A DNA stretch of 64,000 nucleotides from Micromonospora sp. NBC_01740 (lineage in GTDB: Bacteria > Actinomycetota > Actinomycetes > Mycobacteriales > Micromonosporaceae), in the NCBI RefSeq assembly GCF_035920365.1, contig NZ_CP109150.1:5394001-5458000 (forward strand), written 5' to 3'. This document shows positions 42,676-50,360 of the stretch, piece after piece. Position numbers and translations under genes: made by a program. Position 1 is the stretch's first letter. The number at the start of each line of letters is the position of its first letter. The notes beneath the pieces are model-generated. The model searched no databases and had not been told where the DNA came from. It worked only from the letters and a program-made list of their open reading frames with translations.

Positions 42676-44238
42676 CTACGCCACCGGACGGGGCGCGGTC
42701 GGTGTGGGGCGCAGCGCCGCGAGCTGGATCTGCAACGCCAGCCGCGTGCGCGGCGAGTCGAGATCCACGGCGACGACCTCGGTGAGGCGACGCAACCGGT
42801 ACCGGAGCGTGTTGGGGTGCACGTGCAGCTGCCGGGCGGCCCGCTGCGGGTCGCCCTGCTGGTCGAGCCAGGCGGCGACGGTGGCGACGTAGTCGGTGCC
42901 GTGCTCCCGGTCGTGGGCCACGAGACCGGGCAGGGGGCCACCCAGCAGCAGGTCGACGCTCGGCACGGCGCCGACCACCCGGTGCACGACCAGCTCCGCC
43001 CAGTGGTCCTCGAACCGCAGCACCGGGCTCCGCTGCCCGGCCGGGCCGCGCAACGCGAGCAGCTCCGCCGCCTCGGCGCGCGAGCGCGGCAAATCCGCCA
43101 TGTTCCGGGCGACGCCGCCGGACGCGGCGTACAGACCCGGGTCCTGCACGGCGACGTCGTGGATCAGCTTCTCCATCCACCGCCGCGAACCGGGCGAGGT
43201 GCCCTCGTCCACCAGGACGGCGAACAGGACGTCCCCGACGTCCGCGAGCAGCGGCTGGCGCCAGCCGTGCCGGCGGGTGATCGACTCCCACAGCGCGAGG
43301 TTGTCGACCATCTCCCCCGTCCCTCCGAGGGCGACGACCCGCCACGGTCCCTCGGGCAGGGCCAGCTCCTCCCGGCCCATCCCGCCGGGGGCCCGCAGGA
43401 CCGCCCGCAGGCGGTCGGCCGACACCCGGCGCGCGACGTCGGCCTGCACGCGCAGGCGGAGCAGGTGCAGGGCCAGTACGGACGCCGTGCCCTGGAGGTC
43501 ACGCAGCCGCCCCTCCGGCACCGGGCCCTCGACGACGGCCCAGATCGAGCCGAGCAGCTCGCCGCCGGCGCGGATCGGGACGACGAGGCGGGGCAACGTC
43601 CCGTCCGGGCCCTGCGGTACGAAGATCAGCTCGCTGCCCGTCGCGAGCTTGCGGAAGACGCCACGGGAACGGAAGTGGGCGATCACGTTGCCGGGGGCGC
43701 GACGGCCGACGATCGTCGACACGCGCGCCGGGTCGGTGCGGTCCTGGCGCGACGAGTAGGCGAGCACCCGGGACTGGGCGTCCTCGATCGTCACCGGCGC
43801 GTCGACGACGGCGGCGGTCGCGTCGGCGAGGGCGAACAGCTCGTCGTAGACGCCGGGCTCCCCGGTCTCCGGCGAGCCGGGCGCGACGGCCCGGTCGATC
43901 ATCCCGCGGAGCAACCAGACGAGCTGGGCCCAGGAGCCGTGACGTTGAAGCTCGACCAGGGTGAGGCGCCGGTCGGCGGCGGCCGACGTCACGTCGGGGT
44001 GCGCGGCCAGCGGAGGCTTGAGCACCAGGCCGGCCGCCCCGGTCTCCTGGCAGCGCGCGACGACGGCGAGGGCCTGTGCCGGGGTCGCGACGCCCGCGCC
44101 GAGGACGAGGTCACCGCTCTGGCCGGTCGTGGCGTCGTCGGCGAGGGTGACGTCGCGTACCTCCGCCTCGTCGGCGGGGACGACGACCTTGAGCAACGCG
44201 GCGCCGGCCGCGTCCACCACGCCAGCCACGGTGAGCAT
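42676..44238 (-). CDS. PucR-family transcriptional regulator
   Basis: 520 residues from the ATG at 44238. The N-terminal PucR ligand domain (MLTVAGVVDAAGAALLKVVV, VARCQETGAAGLVLKPPL) is followed by a GAF-like central region and the C-terminal PucR HTH (QGDPQRAARQLHVHPNTLRY, RLRRLTEVVAVDL). PucR proteins often activate or repress adjacent purine, amino-acid or proline catabolic genes. This one diverges from a D-amino-acid-dehydrogenase-like gene with a 135-base intergenic region carrying repeats, so it most likely controls that gene and itself. Confidence 0.92.
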   Translation of the reverse strand: MLTVAGVVDAAGAALLKVVVPADEAEVRDVTLADDATTGQSGDLVLGAGVATPAQALAVVARCQETGAAGLVLKPPLAAHPDVTSAAADRRLTLVELQRHGSWAQLVWLLRGMIDRAVAPGSPETGEPGVYDELFALADATAAVVDAPVTIEDAQSRVLAYSSRQDRTDPARVSTIVGRRAPGNVIAHFRSRGVFRKLATGSELIFVPQGPDGTLPRLVVPIRAGGELLGSIWAVVEGPVPEGRLRDLQGTASVLALHLLRLRVQADVARRVSADRLRAVLRAPGGMGREELALPEGPWRVVALGGTGEMVDNLALWESITRRHGWRQPLLADVGDVLFAVLVDEGTSPGSRRWMEKLIHDVAVQDPGLYAASGGVARNMADLPRSRAEAAELLALRGPAGQRSPVLRFEDHWAELVVHRVVGAVPSVDLLLGGPLPGLVAHDREHGTDYVATVAAWLDQQGDPQRAARQLHVHPNTLRYRLRRLTEVVAVDLDSPRTRLALQIQLAALRPTPTAPRPVA

Positions 44239-44258
44239 GCCGCGATTGTGCCCCGATC

Positions 44259-44312
44259 TTGTCCGGCAGGGCCAATGACCTGGGCGATCGTTGGCCGGAA
44301 CGGACAATGACC
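44259..44312. promoter_or_regulatory. Repeats between pucR and the FAD enzyme gene
   Basis: TTGTCC (44259-44264) is matched by GGACAA (44302-44307) as an inverted repeat. In addition GGCCAATGACC (about 44270-44280) and GGACAATGACC (44302-44312) are near-identical direct repeats. The element lies in the shared upstream region of the divergent pair and is a plausible PucR binding site. Confidence 0.5.
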
Positions 44313-44373
44313 TCCCGGCCCGGTGGGGACAGGATTGGCCGCGATCCCTGTCGCGCCCGAAGGAGAAGACGCC

Positions 44374-45636
44374 ATGTCCCCCGTCGAGTCAGTGCCCGCC
44401 CCCCAGCACGTCGCCGTCGTCGGCGCGGGGATGGTCGGGCTGGCCACCGCCTGGTTCCTGCAGGAGCGGGGGGTCCGGGTCACCGTGCTCGACCGTACGG
44501 GGGTCGCGGCGGGCGCGTCGTGGGGCAACGCGGGCTGGCTCACCCCCGGCATCACCACTCCCCTGCCGGAGCCGGCGGTGCTGCGGTACGGGGTGCGCGC
44601 CGTGCTGAGCCCGTCCTCGCCGGTCTACGTGCCGCCGCGCGCGGACGCCCGGTTGCTGCGGTTCCTGGCCGGCTTCGCGCGGCACAGCACGGCGTCGAAG
44701 TGGCAGAGCGCGATGCGGGCCCTCATCCCGATGAACCGGCGGGCGCTGGAGGCGTTCGACGCGCTGACCGCCGGTGGGGTCGCGGCGCCGACGCACGAGG
44801 CGAAGTCGTTCCTCGCCGCGTACCGGACCGAGGCCGAGCGGTCGGTCCTGCTCGACGAACTGGCGCACATCCACTCCGCGGGCCAGGGGATCGAGTTCGA
44901 CGTCCTCACCGGGGCCGAGGCACGGGAGGTGGAGCCCTCGCTGTCGGACACGATCGGCGCCGCCATCCGCCTGCACGACCAGCGCTACGTCAACCCGGGC
45001 CAGTACGTGCACGCCCTGGCCGACTCGGTCCGCGCGCGGGGCGGAGTGGTCGAGGCCGGCGTGGACGTCCTGGACGTCCGCGACGAGGCGGCCGGTGTCC
45101 GGGTGGTGACCTCCGCCGGCACCGACGAGCGCTACGACGCGGTGGTGCTGGCGACCGGCACCTGGCTCGGCCAGTTGGCCCGGCGCTTCGGCGTCCGCAC
45201 CGTCGTGCAGGCCGGCCGCGGCTACAGCTTCAGCGTCGCCATCGAGCACCTGCCGGCCGGCCCGGTCTACTTCCCCGCGCAGCGCGTGGCCTGCACGCCG
45301 CTGGGCGACCGGCTGCGCGTCGCCGGGATGATGGAGTTCCGCAGCGCCGAGGCGCCGCTGGACCGGCGCCGCGTCTCGGCCATCGCCGAGGCCGCCCGCC
45401 CGCTGCTGCGGGGCGCCGACCTGGACACCCGCACCGACGAGTGGGTCGGCTCGCGGCCCTGCACCCCGGACGGCCTTCCCCTGATCGGCCGGACCAGGTC
45501 ACCGCGCGTCTTCGCCGCCGGCGGTCACGGCATGTGGGGCATCACCCTCGGCCCGCTCACCGGCGAGCTGCTCGCCGAGCAGATCACCGGCGGTGGGCAG
45601 CCCGTCGAGCTGCGCCCGTTCGACCCGCTGCGCTGA
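44374..45636 (+). CDS. FAD-dependent D-amino-acid dehydrogenase-like oxidoreductase
   Basis: 420 residues from the ATG at 44374 (AAGGAG upstream). FAD-binding motif VAVVGAGMVGLATAWFLQER at about 13-32, followed by AGASWGNAGWLTPG, which is typical of the DadA group. The C-terminal FAD closure motif reads GSRPCTPDGLPLIGRT and GGHGMWGITLGPLTG. DadA-type enzymes oxidatively deaminate D-amino acids (or D-proline/hydroxyproline) and pass electrons to quinones or cytochromes. The divergent PucR regulator supports an amino-acid-catabolic role. The exact substrate is unknown. Confidence 0.87.
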   Translation: MSPVESVPAPQHVAVVGAGMVGLATAWFLQERGVRVTVLDRTGVAAGASWGNAGWLTPGITTPLPEPAVLRYGVRAVLSPSSPVYVPPRADARLLRFLAGFARHSTASKWQSAMRALIPMNRRALEAFDALTAGGVAAPTHEAKSFLAAYRTEAERSVLLDELAHIHSAGQGIEFDVLTGAEAREVEPSLSDTIGAAIRLHDQRYVNPGQYVHALADSVRARGGVVEAGVDVLDVRDEAAGVRVVTSAGTDERYDAVVLATGTWLGQLARRFGVRTVVQAGRGYSFSVAIEHLPAGPVYFPAQRVACTPLGDRLRVAGMMEFRSAEAPLDRRRVSAIAEAARPLLRGADLDTRTDEWVGSRPCTPDGLPLIGRTRSPRVFAAGGHGMWGITLGPLTGELLAEQITGGGQPVELRPFDPLR

Positions 45637-45824
45637 CGGGCGCCCGCCCGGGGTCGAGGAGCGGCGGGCTCGGCGTGCGTCGGATGACGCCGATGACGTT
45701 TCGTACCCAGCTCCATGACAGTTGTGTGAAGAAGCTGTGGAAGTGACCGGGAGTGGTTTCGCCGCCCTTCCGGCGGGGGCAACACCGCAGCTCGACGACA
45801 ACTCTCCCGGAAGGACGGCTCCAC

Positions 45825-46097
45825 GTGGAAGTCACCGGTTTCTTCACTGCCATCATCATCGGCCTGATCATCGGGGCGTTGGGCCGCCTGGTCGTCCCGG
45901 GCAAGCAGAACATCCCGATCTGGCTCACGCTGCTCATCGGTGTGGTGGCGGCGATCCTCGGCACTCTCGTCGCCGGGGCCCTGGGCGTCGACGACACCAG
46001 GGGGATCGACTGGATCGAGCTTGCCCTCCAGGTCGTCTTCGCCGCGATCGGTGTCGCCGTCGCCGCCGGCGCCTACGGTCGCCGACGCATCCGCTGA
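45825..46097 (+). CDS. GlsB/YeaQ/YmgE-family stress-response membrane protein
   Basis: 90 residues from the GTG at 45825 with AAGGA about 10 bases upstream. Three hydrophobic segments with Gly-rich turns (IIGLIIGALGRLVVPGKQNI, LLIGVVAAILGTLVAGALGV, VVFAAIGVAVAAGAYGRRRI) match this small family of envelope stress proteins. An inner-membrane role in stress tolerance is assumed from family membership. Monocistronic. Confidence 0.88.
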   Translation: MEVTGFFTAIIIGLIIGALGRLVVPGKQNIPIWLTLLIGVVAAILGTLVAGALGVDDTRGIDWIELALQVVFAAIGVAVAAGAYGRRRIR

Positions 46098-46221
46098 CCT
46101 GCACGTCCCACGGCGCCGGCCCACCCTCGCGGCGGGGCCGGCGCCGTCCTGTCCGCCGAGGTGCCGGAACCCGCCGCGCCGCCCGTGTCCTTCGACGGAG
46201 CGCCGACGACAGGTGCCGGCC

Positions 46222-46584
46222 CTACCGGCGGCAGTCGCAACCGTTGCGGCCGCTGTCCGCACGCCGACGGGGCTCCGGCTCGCAGGTGGCGCAGAGCCGG
46301 GTCGACGGGCGATGCGCCAGCTCCTCGATCGGGATGTCGCGGTCGCACCCTCCGCAGGTGCCGTAGCGGCCCTGTTCCAGGTAGTGCAGTGCGCGGGCGA
46401 TGTCACCCAGGGCCCGTCGCGTGGCGGCGGTCAACGCGGCGGCCGCCTCGAGATCGGCGCCGTCGGAGCGCGTCCGTCGGGCCTGCCGGTCCAGCAGCGC
46501 CAGCTGGATGCTGTGCCGCTCGTACTGCTCCTCCAGGACGATCCGGAGCACCCCCAGCTCGGCCTGCCTGTTCACGACGTACAC
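46222..46584 (-). CDS. DksA/TraR-type zinc-finger protein
   Basis: 120 residues from the GTG at 46584 (GGAGAAGGA upstream). A coiled-coil-like N-terminal helical region (LRIVLEEQYERHSIQLALLD) is followed by a C4 zinc finger: CGGC, then LAHRPSTRLCATC. DksA/TraR proteins enter the RNA polymerase secondary channel and modulate transcription. The DxxDxA tip motif of true DksA is not evident, so the effect on RNA polymerase is uncertain. The gene is preceded by an apparent intrinsic terminator in its leader. Confidence 0.85.
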   Translation of the reverse strand: MYVVNRQAELGVLRIVLEEQYERHSIQLALLDRQARRTRSDGADLEAAAALTAATRRALGDIARALHYLEQGRYGTCGGCDRDIPIEELAHRPSTRLCATCEPEPRRRADSGRNGCDCRR

Positions 46585-46609
46585 GATCGGTCCTTCTCCC
46601 TGCTCGGAA

Positions 46610-46645
46610 CGAAAAGAAAGGGCGGAGCGCTGATGCGCTCCGCCC
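46610..46645 (-). terminator. Intrinsic terminator in the leader of the DksA/TraR-like gene
   Basis: Read on the minus strand: an 11-base perfect stem (46645-46635 with 46630-46620, GGGCGGAGCGC), a 4-base loop, then TTTCTTTTC. This is a textbook Rho-independent terminator oriented toward the dksA-like gene and lying 36 bases before its start codon. With no convincing minus-strand gene upstream, it may act as a leader attenuator. Confidence 0.75.
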
Positions 46646-47056
46646 GCCGGTGCCGGTCCTGTGGATCTCGGACGGGTGGCGGCGGGCGGCGCTGACGAGG
46701 CGCCCGCCGGGTCGGCGGCGCGACGATCGGCGCGACGGTGCCCCGGCGAACGCGGGCGACCGACGGCACGACGAGGCGACGGGTGATCGCACCCGCGACG
46801 AGGTGGGCCTGCGGCCCGGTGGTCGCAGTCGTCCGCGACGGGGCGGGAAACTCCTGGTACGCCGCGGTGCGGGGCTGCCGGGAGGGGCCGGGGGCGGTCA
46901 CGGCGCCACCATAGACCGAACGCCCGCGTACCGGCCAGCGCCCGGCGCCCCGGGGCCCCGTCGTGGGGTTGCCGGGTCGGTCCGGGCGGCCGTGGCCCGC
47001 CGCACAGGCCCCGAAATCGAGGTGCGCGTGACGACCCGGCGCTCTAGGTTTCCGCC
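46646..47056. other. Intergenic region upstream of the DksA-like and GNAT genes
   Basis: About 410 bases lie between the leader terminator and the GNAT start. A minus-strand frame from a GTG at 46901 (TAPGPSRQPRTAAYQEFPAP...) is open through 46572 and has some coding character in its first 60 codons. It runs through the terminator hairpin, so I do not call it a gene; a leader peptide is conceivable. Promoters for both neighbours must lie here. Confidence 0.35.
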
Positions 47057-47800
47057 GTGACCCTCGACATCGTGCGCCTGGCGGACCGCCCCGACCTCGG
47101 CCGTTCGCTCGACGAGGACTTCGACGGGGCGTGGCCGCCGTTCATGCTGTGGGACCCGATGGGCACGGTGTACTACGGCGTCGCCCACGACCTGTATCCC
47201 GAGTTCGTGTTCGCCGCGGTCGACCCCGCCGACCCCGCCCGCGCGGTCGCCCGGGCGTACGCGGTGCCGTGGCGCTGGACGGAGTCCGAGCTTCCCGACG
47301 GCGGCTGGGACCGGGTGATCCAGCGGGCCACCGTCAACCGCCTGACCGGCGCCGACACGAACATGGTCTCGGCGTTGGAGATCTGCATCCGGCCCGACCG
47401 CCGCGGCACCGGGTTGTCCGCCGTGATGCTCGCCGCCATGCGGAAGGCCGTCGCGAAGCTGGGCTACGACACGCTCGTCGCGCCGGTCCGACCGAGCGGC
47501 AAGCACACCCGGCCCGAGCTGCCGATGACGCAGTACGCGGCGCAGGTCCGCGAGGACGGCCTGCCGGTCGACCCCTGGCTGCGGGTGCACGTCCGCGCGG
47601 GCGGACGCATCGAGCGCGTCGCCACCCGGTCGATGACGATCGCCGGGACCCTCGCCGACTGGCGTCGCTGGACGGGCCTGCCGTTTGACGCCAGCGGGCC
47701 GGTCCACGTGCCGGGGGCCCTCGTGCCGGTGCACTGCGACGTGGCGCACGACCACGCCGTCTACGTCGAGCCCAACGTCTGGGTCAGGCACCGACTCTAG
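47057..47800 (+). CDS. GNAT-family N-acetyltransferase-like protein
   Basis: 247 residues from the GTG at 47057. The acetyl-CoA-binding motif A is recognisable in LEICIRPDRRGTGLSAVMLA with the following helix AMRKAVAKLGYDTLVAPVRP. The N-terminal third (DLGRSLDEDFDGAWPPFMLW) and the C-terminal beta-rich part, ending in YVEPNVWVRHRL, are larger than in minimal GNAT enzymes. The acceptor substrate is unknown. It converges with the TetR gene 15 bases downstream. Confidence 0.72.
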   Translation: MTLDIVRLADRPDLGRSLDEDFDGAWPPFMLWDPMGTVYYGVAHDLYPEFVFAAVDPADPARAVARAYAVPWRWTESELPDGGWDRVIQRATVNRLTGADTNMVSALEICIRPDRRGTGLSAVMLAAMRKAVAKLGYDTLVAPVRPSGKHTRPELPMTQYAAQVREDGLPVDPWLRVHVRAGGRIERVATRSMTIAGTLADWRRWTGLPFDASGPVHVPGALVPVHCDVAHDHAVYVEPNVWVRHRL

Positions 47801-47815
47801 GTCGTCGCGCCGGGA

Positions 47816-48385
47816 TCAGGGCGCGGGCCAGTTGTGCAGCAGGGCGTCGAGGGCGTCCAGGACCCGTGACCACGTCTCCTGCGTGTCGGGGGCGCTGTGG
47901 CTGAACCCGCCGCCCATCTCCAGGCTGACGTAGCCGTGGAAGACGCTGCCCAGCAGCCGGACCGCGTGCGTCTGGTCCGACTCCGTCAGGTCGTAGCCGC
48001 GCAGCAGCGCCCGCGTCATCTGCGCGTGCCTGCCGCCGGCGCTCGCCGCCGCCGTCTTCGGGTCGAGCCTGAGCTGGGCTGCGGCGTAGCGGCCGGGATG
48101 TTCCCGGGCGTAGTCGCGGTAGACGTTCGCGAGGGCGGTCAGGGCGTCCTTGCCGGCGCGCCCGGCCAGGGCGTCGGCGGCCCGGTCGGCGAGTTCCTCC
48201 AGGGCGAGCAGGGCGATCCTGGTCCTCAGGTCCTGGGAGTTCTTCAGGTGCGAGTACAGGCTCGCGACCTTGACGTCGAACCGCCTGGCGACCGCCGAGA
48301 CGGTCACCTGGTCGAAGCCGACCTCGTCGGCCAGTTCCGCTCCCGCCAGGGTCAGGCGTTCCGGGGTCAGTCCTGCGCGTGCCAT
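47816..48385 (-). CDS. TetR-family regulator (WHG-type ligand domain)
   Basis: 189 residues from the ATG at 48385 (MARAGLTPERLTLAGAELAD). HTH: VGFDQVTVSAVARRFDVKVA then SLYSHLKNSQDL. The C-terminal domain has FHGYVSLEMGGGFSH, characteristic of the WHG subgroup. It diverges from the FBP-domain gene; a 16-base palindrome in the 71-base gap is the likely operator, so it probably represses itself and that gene. Confidence 0.9.
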   Translation of the reverse strand: MARAGLTPERLTLAGAELADEVGFDQVTVSAVARRFDVKVASLYSHLKNSQDLRTRIALLALEELADRAADALAGRAGKDALTALANVYRDYAREHPGRYAAAQLRLDPKTAAASAGGRHAQMTRALLRGYDLTESDQTHAVRLLGSVFHGYVSLEMGGGFSHSAPDTQETWSRVLDALDALLHNWPAP

Positions 48386-48402
48386 GCTCCTCCGCTCGCT
48401 CG

Positions 48403-48418
48403 GCATAACCCATTATGC
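48403..48418. promoter_or_regulatory. Palindrome GCATAA-N4-TTATGC, likely TetR operator
   Basis: Perfect 6-base half-sites around a 4-base spacer in the gap between tetR and the FBP-domain gene. A further imperfect inverted repeat (CTAAT 48425-48429, ATTAG 48442-48446) lies next to it in an unusually AT-rich stretch that probably includes both promoters. Confidence 0.6.
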
Positions 48419-48456
48419 ATTTGCCTAATACCTTTAGGGAAATTAGCCTGCCGCGT

Positions 48457-48948
48457 ATGAAGCCGCTGACCGAGCAAGAGATCCGCACCGCCTTCGTGAA
48501 CTGCACCAAGGGCGAGGCGAAGCGTCTGTCCGTCCCGCGCGACCTGGCCGACCGGCCCTGGGACGACCTGGACTACCTCGGCTGGCGAGATCCGCAGGCC
48601 CCCCACCGCGCCTACCTCGTCACGGAGCTGGACGGCCGGCCGAGGGCCCTCGCGCTGCGCTGCCCCAACCCCGCCCCCTCGCAGCCACGGCACGGCATGT
48701 GCTCGATGTGTCTGACCGCCCCCACAGGCGGCATCTCCCTGATGGTTGCGCCGAAGGCGGGCAAGGCCGGGCAGCAGGGCAACACGGTCGGCACCTACAT
48801 GTGCAGCGACCTCGCCTGCTCGCTGTACGTGCGGGGCAAGAAGGACCCGGGCGCCGGCGCACGGCTGCAGGAGTCACTCACCCTGGAGGAGAAGATCCAG
48901 CGGACCATGGCGAACGTCGCCGCGTTCATCGCCACCGTGACCGCCTGA
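48457..48948 (+). CDS. FBP-domain (FusB-like, EF-G-binding) zinc protein
   Basis: 163 residues from the ATG at 48457. The sequence begins MKPLTEQEIRTAFVNCTKGE and has a four-cysteine treble-clef site: MCSMC and MCSDLAC. Both features match the FBP domain of FusB/FusC-type proteins. Those bind elongation factor G and release it from stalled ribosomes, giving fusidic acid resistance in staphylococci. Actinobacterial homologues are common and their role is less clear. The divergent TetR suggests inducible expression. Confidence 0.85.
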   Translation: MKPLTEQEIRTAFVNCTKGEAKRLSVPRDLADRPWDDLDYLGWRDPQAPHRAYLVTELDGRPRALALRCPNPAPSQPRHGMCSMCLTAPTGGISLMVAPKAGKAGQQGNTVGTYMCSDLACSLYVRGKKDPGAGARLQESLTLEEKIQRTMANVAAFIATVTA

Positions 48949-49092
48949 TCTCCAGGCTTCGCAAATTCGCACGTCGGCGATGACGAGCGGGCTCACCTGC
49001 CCACCGGAACCCGCCGACGCGATCCGCGCCCTCGAAGGCCACTGCCGGCGCGCCACCTGACCACCCACCGCGAGGAGAGGCCGCGGCGGGGT

Positions 49093-50292
49093 TCACGGCG
49101 AGACGGGAGGCGGCCCGGTGTAGCCGCTGGTCCAGCGGAACCGATTGCTGGGCTGGGCGTACTCCTCGTTGACGTGCGCGATCCAACCCGCCGTCCGGGC
49201 GACCGCGAAGATCACCTCGGCGGCGCCCGGCCCCATGCCGGCCGCGTGCGACAGCACGGCGACCGCGAAGTCGACGTTGGGCAGGGCCCCCCGCCGCGCC
49301 GCCGTGGCCGTCAGGTCGTCCACCGCCCGCCGCAGATCACCCTCGAACGGCAGGTCCGCGACGAGATCGAGCAGGGTCGTGCCACGCGGGTCGCCCGCCG
49401 GATACAGCGGATGCCCGAACCCTGGCAGGTTGCCGGCCCGCAGCCACTCGGCGATCGCGGCCGACGCCCCGTCCCGCCGGGCGGCCTCGATCATGCGGTG
49501 GACGCCGCTGCCGACGGCTCCGTGCATTGGCCCGTCCAGCGCCCCGAGGCCCGCCAGCACCGCCGCGTAGGGGTTCGCCCGGGTGGAGGCCGCAACGCGT
49601 ACCGCGATGGTCGACGCGGCCAGGTCGTGGTCGGCGAGCAGGACGAGGGCGGCGTTGAGCGCCCGGAGACCAGCTGCGGACGGTGGCGTGCCCGTCAGCC
49701 GCGGCCACAGGCGGGCAGCGAGGCGCTCATCGGAGGGAGCCTGTCCGGCGAGGGGCAGGGCGTCGACCATGGTGGACAGCAACCCCGGCGCGAGGGCCGT
49801 CACGGTCGCGGGCGCCAGGTCGAAGCGCAGCGGGTCCATCGCGGCCGCGACGGCGACGATCACCGGCAACCGGTCGAACAGCCGTGCCCGGGCGGGGAGG
49901 TGGCTGCTCGCCAGCCTGGCCCTGTCGAGGGTCTCGGCGGACGCCGCGAAGGTCTCCCCGCGCCGCTCCCCCGTCCACAGCCAGTGCGCGATCTCCTCGA
50001 ACGCCGACGCCGGCGCGAGCCTGCCGACATCCAGCCCCCGGTAGTGCAGCCGCCCGTACGCGATCAACGTGGTGGCCGTCCGCATCGCCGGGGCGCCGTC
50101 GCGGACCGGCCGGGTCGCCTGCGTGCGGGAGGCCAGCCGTTCGACGTCGGCCAGCCGGAACCGGCTGATCCGCTCGCCGGGGACCTTGACCCGGGCAAGC
50201 AGTCCGCGACTGACGTACGCGTAGATCGTCTCCGGCTTGACGCGCAGGCGAAGCGCTACCTCGGCAGTCGTCAACAGCTGTTCCCCGGACAT
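49093..50292 (-). CDS. Citrate synthase-like enzyme with N-terminal helix-turn-helix
   Basis: 399 residues from the ATG at 50292. Residues about 5-55 form an excisionase/MerR-like HTH (LLTTAEVALRLRVKPETIYA, YVSRGLLARVKVPG). The rest is a compact citrate synthase: ALDGPMHGAVGSGVHRM and LPGFGHPLYPAGDPRGT supply the catalytic histidines, and PNVDFAVAVL supplies the catalytic aspartate. The fusion suggests an enzyme that also binds DNA or senses a metabolite, or one that merely kept the fold. It diverges from a second citrate synthase. Such pairs occur in actinomycetes, but the division of labour (citrate versus methylcitrate) is not evident. Confidence 0.88.
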   Translation of the reverse strand: MSGEQLLTTAEVALRLRVKPETIYAYVSRGLLARVKVPGERISRFRLADVERLASRTQATRPVRDGAPAMRTATTLIAYGRLHYRGLDVGRLAPASAFEEIAHWLWTGERRGETFAASAETLDRARLASSHLPARARLFDRLPVIVAVAAAMDPLRFDLAPATVTALAPGLLSTMVDALPLAGQAPSDERLAARLWPRLTGTPPSAAGLRALNAALVLLADHDLAASTIAVRVAASTRANPYAAVLAGLGALDGPMHGAVGSGVHRMIEAARRDGASAAIAEWLRAGNLPGFGHPLYPAGDPRGTTLLDLVADLPFEGDLRRAVDDLTATAARRGALPNVDFAVAVLSHAAGMGPGAAEVIFAVARTAGWIAHVNEEYAQPSNRFRWTSGYTGPPPVSP

Positions 50293-50309
50293 GTGGGCAT
50301 GGTCTCACA

Positions 50310-50330
50310 TTGACTGGATCAACGTTGACT
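50310..50330. promoter_or_regulatory. Repeat and palindrome between the divergent citrate synthases
   Basis: TTGACT occurs twice in the same orientation (50310-50315 and 50325-50330), 15 bases apart, and between them lies the 10-base perfect palindrome TCAACGTTGA (50319-50328). It is a good candidate binding site for the HTH domain fused to the leftward citrate synthase. Confidence 0.5.
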
Positions 50331-50360
50331 ACGCCCGTCCGGGGGCGTGACGCTGCCCGC

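Noticed and set aside
46572..46901. Minus-strand 109-codon ORF upstream of the DksA-like gene
   Set aside because: It reads straight through the terminator hairpin and has no clear ribosome-binding site; kept only as a possible leader ORF.
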